Shown one piece after another: positions 35,739 through 44,401 of a stretch of 64,000 bases of DNA (position 1 is the first letter of the stretch; each line of letters starts with the position of its first letter). A program made the translations under genes and the position numbers. The stretch is taken from assembly GCA_049487715.1 (NCBI GenBank), contig CP150563.1, positions 186,001 to 250,000 on the forward strand. Direction: 5' to 3'. The notes under the pieces are model-generated. The model did not search any database and was not told the origin of the DNA. It saw only the letters and a list, made by a program, of their open reading frames with translations. The DNA is from Pycnococcus provasolii (taxonomy: Eukaryota; Chlorophyta; Pseudoscourfieldiophyceae; Pseudoscourfieldiales).

Positions 35739-38700
35739 AATAGACCCCTTGCTCCAAAATTTTATAAGGGGATTCCTAGGGATTCGGGGTTGGGGACGGA
35801 TAAGGGTTGTTTTTTTGAATTTTTTATTTTTTTTATTTCTTCAAAACGTTCAGTCATCTGGAAGTACTTGAGATGGTTGTGAAGGATGGTTAGTGTCTGC
35901 CGCAGGTTGGGACCATGAAAGAACATTAGTCGCTCGCTTTTTGTTCTCCTTCAACGGCATGGTCGCACTAACGTTCCCCAGTCCCCATACTGATAGGTCT
36001 CACGGATGCCTCCGTTCCGTCGACAATAGACGCTTAGAATCCTCCCCCTTCTTCCATCCTTCCGCTCTCTTTCCCGTCTCCTCGACGCCGCGAGCATGGT
36101 CCTCCTTGTTCCCTTCGCCCCCCCCCGCACTGACTCGCTGTGGTGCGGGGGGACGCCGGGTCCACAGTTCTCACACCCCGCCCGTGTCCCCCCTCGTCCC
36201 TCGGCAGCGGCGGCTTCCACAGGCGTCCCTTGCTTCGACACTTGATGCCGCAACGGGACTCAAACGCATTGGTTGGGTCTGTCAACTCGACCAGAGCCCC
36301 GACGCCCCCTCACGCGTGCAGAATTATTCTCCCGTCTTTTTCGATCGATCTTCGCGTCGCGCGCCTTTGCGTTCCACTCTCGTCATCTACAGTTGTTCTC
36401 TCACAGGTTCCCTGCGTTTCTGGCTTTTGTTTTCCGGGGGTATGGCGGAGAGTCTCGGCCTTTCCGCCCGGTAGTGCTCCGCCCCCGAGGCCCGCCTGCT
36501 TTTCGTACGACGCCCCGCCTGGAATGCGCACCGGACCGCGCTCGTCGTCTGTCTCTTCGGCGTCTCTGTCATCGTGGCAGAATTTCAGTTTGGATCTACA
36601 CATGATGCACGTCTAACGCTTTCCGACACCGTCAGCGTCGCTACCGGCAATTCCGCGTTGCAATGGTGAGCTGGGACATTCGTGCCACCGCGAGTCGGGT
36701 CCCGCGGAGGGAGCGGCGAAGGAGCGGCAGGAACGAGTTCTCACGGGTTTCGGTGGCCTTTCGTAAGTGAGGCGTCCGGGGCCGGCGAAAGTTGGTGGAT
36801 GTCTCGGGTTGGATGTGGCCGGGCGGTTGGGATGGCGGGATTTACCCGCCGTACCTCTCGCCAAGCGAGTAGCAGACTCCCACCAAAGCGCGCACGTGGA
36901 CAAAAGATTCTATCGTGTCAGTGGTGGAGACGGCGAACTGATCCACGGTTCATTGGCGTTATACAGCGCCGGGTAGGCTCAAACACCGCTTCGATTGCTG
37001 GCTCCATTTTTTTGTTTGTCGGCGGGGGTCCGCGTGCCGCCGAAGTTGTAATGTGATTATTAGCTTTTCTCTCCGAAATCGCTCGCCAAAGTTCGCGCCG
37101 GCTCGCCTTCGCTTCTTAGTTCGTCGAACTTTGTGCACCTTCGCGGCCGGGACGTCTGCCCTGAGCGCGGCAGGTACTCCCGAACCCATGGCGGCGCCGC
37201 CCGCCCTTATCTTCGCCTGCGATGAGCTGATATGTTTTTTGCGATCCGTGTATCGTCGTTGATGCGAGGAGAACGGTACTGCCGCTGGTTGCGTGAATCG
37301 GTCGCCTGTGTGACGGGGTTCCACCACATAATCTCGAAGTTGGCGCGTTCAAATTTTCCTCGCGCTTGACTTCAGCAGCGCGTGTGCCGCGCCCTGCCGC
37401 CGCCCGCCCCCTGCTTCGCTGCACCACGCGCCACATCCTTCGTATGTTGGTGGCGCTTGGTGTTAGCGAGCGTCGGGCGCGTGCACGTCGCCGTTGTTGC
37501 ACATCAACACGGCGCCAGATGTTTCAGGTCCTCATCGTGCGTCCTTTGGTTTCCAGCAACATGTTGGTGTTTTCTCTGTGATATTCTATGCCGCCTGGTT
37601 GTCCTCGTCGCGCTTCTGAATCCCTCCTTTATCACTGATCCCCAGTTCGCGAATTGTCGAGAAGGTGTTGATAGTGCGCCCGAGCCGTCTCCTTAATATT
37701 GGCCACCTTCGGAAGGTCGCCACGGAACACCCCAAGCATTCGTCGAAGCTGTGGTGACGTTTTCTTAAGGGCGTCGTCGTGTTGTCGTCCTGGAGGGACG
37801 GCTATGTAGTGGTAACTCGCAACGCACAATCGCCGGAACCGCGCGGCCGGCGCGCCCTTGTCCGCGCGCTCCTTCTCCATGCACCGCTCAGCTCGTACCA
37901 TGTTATACGTGCTTGTCATCCCTGCCGTCGGGGTGGTCCCCGAGCGCGCGCCAGCCTTGAGCTCGTTGGTTGTCACGGCGGGGAGGCGTTCGGTTCGCTG
38001 TCGTTGGACCATGTCGTACGTGAGCGTTGCGGACATGGTCGCCGCTGAAGGCGTGGCGGTCGCCCAGGTCGCCGGTGTCTTGGCCGGCGCGCGACATTGG
38101 GTCTCCCGCAGGAGAACGCCGACGTCGCTCTGACGTTCCGCCCGTGAGCGTGCCTTTTTCGTGGTTATGTCGTCCCCAGCCACCCCGAAATGCCTTTCTC
38201 TGTCAAGCACATTGGGTACTTGTCTGCATCCCTGCGGCGGTCAAGCCTTTGCCCATCCTACACCATTTCACCTCCGTAATCCACCCTAACGCACCTAACG
38301 TGTGTTTCTGTCCCATGTGGTGTACGGCATGCAACGCGACTTGCGATGGCGGCCTTCCCGTTTGTACGTGCCACCGTCCCTTAAGCGTCGCCGTCGGTGT
38401 GTGACACGTGGACGCCTGCGTGCTCGTCGCTGTCCACCGTCGCGTGTCTGCGTCCCTCCCTTGACGGGTGCCCATCTGTGTCTCTTCAAAGGCGCCACAG
38501 TGTCCGTCCCGTGCTCTGGTGTGGATGCCTCCAGCTTGTCCGTGCGTGTGCGGCTGTGGTTTGTTTGCGAGTCCTCGCCTCAGTTGCGCGGCATTTCCGC
38601 CCGTCCGCCGCTCCTCGATGGTTATCGCTTTGCCGGCTGCCGTCGTGCTGTCAGCCACGGCGAGGCGCCAATTATCCCGCCGCCGCCCACGCCGGCCTTC

Positions 38701-39018
38701 CCTCCTCGTGGTTGGTGCTGTTGCGGTCGCTGATGGAGCCACACCGATGCGTCTACCACCACCCTCTTCGCCTTCAGCACTACGCTCAAGTCAACATCCG
38801 TGCTTGTGAACTCCGAGAGCTCAGGCAGCAACTTCGTTATGCCCATGGGCAGCAAAGTGCACGACAGCCTCCGATGAAACGCAGTTAGTTCAGTTAAATT
38901 CAGATGAAACGCTGCTGATGCTTGGAGTGATGAAGATGGTGCAAACGCATCGAAATTATTCTCTCAAATACCCTTATCCGTCCCCAACCCCGAATCGGTT
39001 TGGAGCAAGGGGTCTATT
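35739..39018. mobile_element. 3.28-kb DNA element with TIRs and 4-bp target duplication
   Basis: The left end (35739-35808) reads AATAGACCCCTTGCTCCAAA and, after about 20 extra bases, GGGGTTGGGGACGGATAAGG. The right end (about 38962-39018), read on the other strand, has the same two blocks almost adjacent. The element is flanked by CATC on both sides (35735-35738 and 39019-39022), as expected for a target duplication; TCA with one base fewer of TIR is an alternative. The interior has no long conserved frame on either strand but contains an XPG-type nuclease start near the right end. It is probably a non-autonomous or decayed transposon. I cannot assign a known superfamily. Confidence 0.72.
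38730..38846 (-). pseudogene. XPG/FEN1-type nuclease N-terminal fragment
   Basis: From ATG 38846 the reverse strand encodes MGITKLLPELSEFTSTDVDL and then SVVLKAKRVVVDASVWLHQ. This is the canonical beginning of XPG/FEN1 family nucleases: M-G-[IV] at the N-terminus, L-L near 7, and K-[RK]-[VI]-[AV]-[VI]-D-A-S-x-[WS]-[LI]-[YH]-Q, including the metal-binding Asp. After WLHQ the frame becomes low complexity and stops at 38622, and no later XPG motif (V-F-D-G) is seen. It lies about 120 bp inside the right TIR of the 3.28-kb element. Either an intron follows or only the gene start was retained. Confidence 0.6.
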
Positions 39019-39449
39019 CATCTCCCCCCCCCCTTTCAGCCTTTTGTCACCCCTTGCAAGTTGCAAGTCTGCCAAGGTGATATAAGTTCGCGGCCCTTAA
39101 GGGAAGCTTTCACAGTGCTGGAATGATCCGACACTACGATAGACGATGTATTGGGGTGGACTTGGAGGTGGTCAGGACGAAGGCACTCAGACACGAAGGC
39201 CGGAGCTCGGAAGAACATACCACAATGTGACCACAATGGCGCGAGTCCGCCGAGTCGCGGCCTCGCGGGGCCCCATCCCTTGCTTTTTACACGCAGATGG
39301 AGGTGGTCAACAAAAAACATCCACGAGGGGGAGGGAAACGGGTCTGGTAAGAGTATGGTTTCCCGCTCCTCTGCGTCCCCTTCTTCTCGGCGCCTTCCCT
39401 CAGGTGGCCGCGGGAACACACGCGGTGATTGGTGGTTGGGAAACTAGTC
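39019..39449. other. Upstream region of TTC5-like gene
   Basis: 431 bp. A C-run occurs at 39021-39033. No gene or clear promoter motif is seen. Confidence 0.4.
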
Positions 39450-39790
39450 ATGGTGGTGATGCCGACAGCAGGTAGTGGTGGTGGTTCCATGAATGGTAAG
39501 GGGGCCTCATCATCATCTCCCTCGTCGAAGTCTCATGACCTTTCTCTTATTTTAAGCCGTTTGGAATCCGAAGTTGACGCACCTTCGCAAGACGAGCGTC
39601 TTCGTTTAGCCGAAAAGGCAAACCTACTCTTAGCAGACATCGACGAACAAGCTACCACGCTCCTACTCGCTACTAACACCGCTGATCGACACGGAAACGG
39701 GCACTCCGCCGGTGTCGTTGACCTGCGCGCAAACACGCTGCTGACGCGAGGTAGAGCACTCGCCCTGGTGGAACAAGCCAAGCAAGACGC

Positions 39791-39821
<31 letters not shown>

Positions 39822-41165
39822 CACGCCAACCACGCCAACCACGCGAACGCCAAGCAAGGTCGTGAGCACGAGGAGACGACGGCACACAACAACAGCAACG
39901 GAAACGGACGCGCACGGCTTTCGCCTCTCAACGTGCACGACCTGGCAGCGTCGTCCGCCGATCCGTGGCCAGAGACGGCAACCGCGTGCTTGCTAGCAGC
40001 CACAAGGCTCACGCCGGAAAAACCTGCGACGTGGCTGCACCTAGGATTCGCTCTGTGGCGAGAGGGTGACATCAACGGCGCCAGCCACTGCTTTGCAAGA
40101 GCCGCGGCGGTGCGAAATACACCAAAGGATGCGAAAGGAGAGGACGACGACGACGAAGAAGAAGATAACGCTGACATGGCCAACGCACTACGAAACCTAG
40201 CCTTCGTCAGGCGCACGCAGGCGGACAACGCTCAGCGTTCTGCCGAAGCCGCCGCCGAGGGGGGACGCGACGACGGGGAGCGCACCACCGCGAAATTGCT
40301 CCGCGACGCGCGGAGATGCGTGGCGGAGGCAATTTGGCTCGCAAAAAAGGCAGTCAAGCTCGAGCCGCGCGGGCACAGCGGCTGGGCGGGACTCGCGACG
40401 AGCTATCTTCGTGCAAGCCTGCTGCCCACCACGTCGATATCCGCAGGGGCGAAGGAAGCGGAGGTTCCACCTCCGCCGCCGCACGCAGAAAGTCTCACGC
40501 TTGCGCTGCGCGCTTACGCTCAGGCGGATGCGGTTATGCGTGATGATGCAGACTTGCCGGACTTCGTTCGTGCTGAGATCCTCTTCAACAGGAGCGTCGC
40601 ACGCACGATGGCGGAGGATTTTGCGGGTGCTCGCGCGGATGCGGAGGCTGCCGGTGCGCTCGACCCAACGTTACCATGCGAACAGAAGTGTGAAAACCTT
40701 GCCACATCATGCACAGCCTTGCATGCCGCTGTCTCCTTGGGTAAGCACACGGTGCCAACTGCGAAGGTTGCGCGTCTTGCTGCAGCGGCAGCCACCGGCA
40801 CCGTGCCAATAGATGCAACGGCCGCCGCTTGCATAGCAGAATTAGAAGCTGGCGCACGTGGAACGCTTGTGGTCGCGGTAGCGTGCCACCTGGAAGTGCC
40901 TACGGGCGCGCCTTCCACGCTGCTCTGCTTTGATGCGGCGGGGGCTGCAATTGCCATCAGCTTGCCTTTCGCCGGAACCGCTGTAGGACCTGGCAAGGTA
41001 CGCGCAGGATCCGTCCTATCGCTGCCAACAGCGCGCGTGATGCAGCACAAATACGGTGCACCAGGCGATGGTGCTCCGCACCTTTTTTGGCGTGCTGTGC
41101 GTGTTGCCGACCCGACCGATCCAGCCCATCTCCTGCTCGATGGAAAGCCACTGCCAACCGCATGA
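39450..41165 (+). CDS. TTC5: TTC5/Strap-like TPR and OB-fold protein
   Basis: 571 aa from ATG 39450. Residues about 30-130 are helical with a polySer tract encoded by a TCG microsatellite (39793-39821). TPR motifs include PATWLHLGFALWREGDINGA, HCFARAAAV, and AEILFNRSVARTMAEDFAGA followed by AAGALDP. The C-terminal about 150 residues fit the OB-fold of TTC5: GTLVVAVACHLEVP, KVRAGSVLSLPTARVMQHKY and a final LLLDGKPLP, like the animal ending with VNGKP. TTC5 is a stress-responsive p300 cofactor and, in animals, a nascent-tubulin recognition factor in tubulin mRNA autoregulation. The role here is inferred from homology only. It is intronless. Confidence 0.75.
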
Positions 41166-41452
41166 GAACTAAGATCGCCCATTCTGTAATAGAATGGAGC
41201 TTACTTCATCCAACGGTCGCCCGGCCGTTCACAATCTAGCCCATTCAATGACGCAATTTACAGCGCATTCGCAGACGGCGCAGGTAATGTCGAAGGTTCT
41301 GTTCGCCATCATCGGTAACTGATGCCGTTGTGGTTCGTAATGGCTGGTCCATCAAACTCCAAACTCCATCATCTGGGCAAACAACAAAGGGAGTTAGCAT
41401 GAAAATTGGTAACTGGCACGTACACGAAAAACTTGATGAATAATTTTACATT

Positions 41453-43498
41453 TTATTCCAATGCCCACGAAAGCGATGACTGCACCGCGGTATTAGGCGG
41501 AACCACTGAAGGTGGGCGAGATGCCAAATGTCCTCCGCCATTTCTTGGGGAATTCGCACTTTCGTATTGCTCCTCTTGCACTTTTTTGAAATGCGCCACT
41601 AGCTCGGCGGAATCTCGACTCCGCAACTCTTGCGTTTGCCGTCGCGTATCGAGGACTATATTAGCGTGTTCCGCCAGTTGAATCTTTGTCATGTGCATGA
41701 AAAGCGTGCGCTGCTCCTCCTGCTCCCGGTCTCTCTCTGCCTCCTCGGATGTCGTTTCTCGGTGACCCTTTGCAAAGAATCGCTTCAGTGCCGGCGCATC
41801 GACCTGGCCTGGTGCTGGAGCAGCACCAAGCGACGGCGGTTTTGATCTGCGATCCGTGAGCCATCCCATGATCGCTGAGCCAACGAGTTCTGTTGTTGTC
41901 GTTGTCTTCTTTCCGCCCACATTCGAGTCGTCAAAAACGCGAAGGCTGGGTGAGGCATTCTTCGACGCGAGTGCCTTCATTTGGTTCAGCAAACCACCCT
42001 GCGTCAGCCTTCCCGACTTTACCACCTCCACGCGATTTCCTGCCTGCCCAATGCCACGAACCTCGATATCTTCGTCGTCGTTGCTCAGGCCAAGCGTCTG
42101 GTAGCGTTTCATGGTTTCCTTCTTCAACTGTTGCATGTGCTTTCGCCGATCCTTTTTCTCGCCCAACCTCGGCGGGGGCGATGGCGTGCGCCGTGACCGC
42201 GGCGTGCGCGGCGTACGCGGCGACGACGCACTTCCTACTGACGGTCGTCTTCGCATGCGCGTTGGAGTATCGCTGCCAGGGAATGGCCCTCTCTCTGCAT
42301 CCTGCAGCCTTTGGACGATTCGAAGGCGGCGATCGGGCAAGTCCATGCCCATGCGGCCCACGTGAAATTGGTCGCGAAATGCGGTCTCGTTGCGAAGCGC
42401 CTGCACGCACTCCTGAGACAAGCAGTTGTGGATAGCATTTTTCGAAATGCAGAATATCATGCACTTCGTAAGCGTGGCGGCTGCAAACCCTCGCTGTAGA
42501 TCCGGAAAGAGTGCGGTCTGCCCAAACATACCTCCGATTGTCAGCCGAGTTACGGGCATCCACGTGGGAACCTCCTCGTCATCGCCGTTAAGTTCTTTCG
42601 ATGCTTTGTGCGCCGCGGTGAATGCCGCGACGGTGCTCGAGACATTCGCCGGTGTGGTCGAGTTCTCCGAATTGCTATCTGCGTCGGGTCGTCGCTGTAG
42701 AATCTCCACGGTGCCACTCTCGACAACGTACAGACGCGATCCGCTGTCTATATCGAAGCACTGCCCAGGCTTGTACTTCTCAAGAACAGACGCTGCCGCC
42801 AGCTTCAGCAGCGATTTTTCGCTTAGCTTCTGCAAGCAGCGCACATGCTCACGAAAGAAGGCGGCGGTCTCCTTATTTTTGACCTGCTGCTCGTCGGAGA
42901 AGAAGTACAGGAAGTGCTTCTTCGTCAGCGTGAAGAGGTAGCACTGTGTCGCTGCAACGCAGGTCGCGGAAGTGGGTACGCCACTCCGCAAGCTCGTTTC
43001 TCCAAAGGTGGCGCCATGTTGCAAGCTCGCAACACGTCTATTGTCCACTAAGATGTCCACCTCTCCACCTAGCAGCATGTAGAAGCGGCTTCCTTCCATG
43101 CCTTGGTGGATGAGCACGCGTCCTCGTGGAGCGAGCTCAAACGCCGCAACGCTGGAGATTTCTCGTTCAATGGTGGAAGACTTGTCAGCAAGGAAGGGGC
43201 AGAGAAGTCCAGCATACAGTGCGATTTCGTCCACGTCTTCTTGGCGTCTGCATATTTCGCCAAGCAGCATATGCGGTTGTTCGCCGCGCGGTGAAGCACG
43301 CGGCGTTCCAGCCTCGCCTTTACTCTTCGCGTAGGCGTGCGCAGTTTTCAGAGAAGCCACCTTGCGGTCGGCACCAACGATGAGTTTCCTTAGGCGCACG
43401 AGAATTGCCTCCTGACTTGCGTTTCTTAGCGCGTTGCGACGCCGTGCAAACTCCCTGTAGTTGTTGTGTTGTTTGTGTGAGCGAGTGAGTCCATCCAT
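41453..43498 (-). CDS. Protein with two cyclic-nucleotide-binding domains
   Basis: 681 aa from ATG 43498. CNB1 spans about residues 105-205: GRVLIHQGMEGSRFYMLLGG, EVDILVDN, HGATFGETSLRSGVPTSATC, where FGE-x-x-L-x-x-x-x-x-x-x-A is the phosphate-binding cassette. CNB2 spans about 225-370: YKPGQCFDIDSGSRLYVVES then IGGMFGQTALFPDLQRGFAA, with a degenerate cassette (Gln for Glu). The C-terminal 300 residues are Arg/Ser/Pro-rich and coiled coil, with no kinase or channel domain. It may be a cAMP or cGMP sensor of the cytoskeleton or cilium. A 120-aa frame ends 20 nt upstream on the same strand. Confidence 0.8.
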   Translation of the reverse strand: MDGLTRSHKQHNNYREFARRRNALRNASQEAILVRLRKLIVGADRKVASLKTAHAYAKSKGEAGTPRASPRGEQPHMLLGEICRRQEDVDEIALYAGLLCPFLADKSSTIEREISSVAAFELAPRGRVLIHQGMEGSRFYMLLGGEVDILVDNRRVASLQHGATFGETSLRSGVPTSATCVAATQCYLFTLTKKHFLYFFSDEQQVKNKETAAFFREHVRCLQKLSEKSLLKLAAASVLEKYKPGQCFDIDSGSRLYVVESGTVEILQRRPDADSNSENSTTPANVSSTVAAFTAAHKASKELNGDDEEVPTWMPVTRLTIGGMFGQTALFPDLQRGFAAATLTKCMIFCISKNAIHNCLSQECVQALRNETAFRDQFHVGRMGMDLPDRRLRIVQRLQDAERGPFPGSDTPTRMRRRPSVGSASSPRTPRTPRSRRTPSPPPRLGEKKDRRKHMQQLKKETMKRYQTLGLSNDDEDIEVRGIGQAGNRVEVVKSGRLTQGGLLNQMKALASKNASPSLRVFDDSNVGGKKTTTTTELVGSAIMGWLTDRRSKPPSLGAAPAPGQVDAPALKRFFAKGHRETTSEEAERDREQEEQRTLFMHMTKIQLAEHANIVLDTRRQTQELRSRDSAELVAHFKKVQEEQYESANSPRNGGGHLASRPPSVVPPNTAVQSSLSWALE

Positions 43499-43518
43499 CT
43501 CCTTTTCAGGTTGTTTTA

Positions 43519-43881
43519 TTACGACCGATTGGCCGGGCGACCCTCCTTAACATACCTGTCCGTGTTAGCATCCGAGTGCAGCTTCGTTCGTGCGGCCGTC
43601 CATCTCCTCGCCGTCGTGGGCGTGGGCGTCACCGAACTCGCCCCCTCCGCCGCCCCCTTAGAAGCTGAGGCCTTATAAATAAAATTATCAGATGTGAGGG
43701 AAAGGCCACCTAGGGTAGAAGAGGCCGCCACCTTAGGGGTAAAAGGCAGAGGCCCCGTGACCGCGCCACTGGCACCGCCACTGTTGCCACTGGCGCCACT
43801 GTTGCCACTGGCGCCACTGCCACTGTTGTTGTTGTTGTTGAGCACCAAAGCAGGCAAGCCCGGCGGACGACGCGCGCTCAT
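43519..43881 (-). CDS. Small low-complexity ORF upstream of CNB gene
   Basis: A 120-aa frame from ATG 43881 (MSARRPPGLPALVLNNNNNS) to TAA 43519-43521. It is rich in Asn, Gly, Ser and Ala, then KVAASSTLGGLSLTSDNFIY and a basic end. I do not recognise it. It ends 20 nt before the ATG of the CNB protein on the same strand, so it may be a first cistron of a shared transcript, a mispredicted 5' exon, or an uORF. Confidence 0.4.
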   Translation of the reverse strand: MSARRPPGLPALVLNNNNNSGSGASGNSGASGNSGGASGAVTGPLPFTPKVAASSTLGGLSLTSDNFIYKASASKGAAEGASSVTPTPTTARRWTAARTKLHSDANTDRYVKEGRPANRS

Positions 43882-44401
43882 CGCTGTTAAGGCTGGGCTG
43901 CCACTCGAGTCACCCACCGCAAGGCGAGGCGAGGCCAGGGGGGGGGAGTTATGCCGGACGAGTTAGGCCGGGGTCGGTCGGTCAACGCGGAGACTGTACA
44001 GACGTGAATATCACAGCTCTTTGGGCCCCAAACAGGTCTGTGTTCCCAACGTCGTTCGTTCACAACAGGCGTTTGACCAAGGGGTTTAACCAAGGGGTTT
44101 GTTCTAGGGGTTTCACCAAGGGGTTTCACCAAGGGGTTTTCTGTTAACCTTAGGGCATTGTGTTTTTCTTCTTCTTCTTCTTCTTCTTTAACGTGGCTAC
44201 CCGTACGGCCTTGCATGCAAGAACTCAGGGGACCGGTGGCGGGGTGTGGTAAATTTTACCAGCATCCCTCCCCTTCTTTTCCCTCCCCTGCTTTTCCCCC
44301 CTTGAATGAAGGCCGCCCCAAGAATTGTCGAGGTGCTTCATTCCTCCCGGAGTCAACCCCCCTTCTTCTCTTTCATATATATTGGCGAACGATATCATAC
44401 C
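43882..44401. promoter_or_regulatory. Divergent region with AAGGGGTTTCACC tandem repeats
   Basis: 520 bp. About five units of a 15-bp repeat (GGTTTCACCAAGGGG) lie at 44073-44140 and a CTT run at 44163-44188. A TATA-like CATATATATT is at 44374-44383, only about 20 bp before the chosen ATG at 44402; if it is a real TATA box, the leader of the next gene would be too short, so its role is unsure. Confidence 0.45.

Noticed and set aside
36680-37000. Possible rRNA-like look of GGCGTCCGGGGCCGGCG
   Set aside because: No conserved rRNA core sequences could be recognised around it.
35893-38888. Several 100-190-aa ORFs on both strands inside the TIR element
   Set aside because: No domain, no repeated motif and frames overlap each other; only the XPG-type start is supportable.
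44374-44383. TATA box for the EF-hand gene
   Set aside because: Too close to the preferred ATG to leave a normal leader; may be chance.
44306-44401. Upstream ATG at 44306 for the EF-hand gene
   Set aside because: Weaker start context than ACCATGG at 44402 and no protein-family support; kept only as an alternative.
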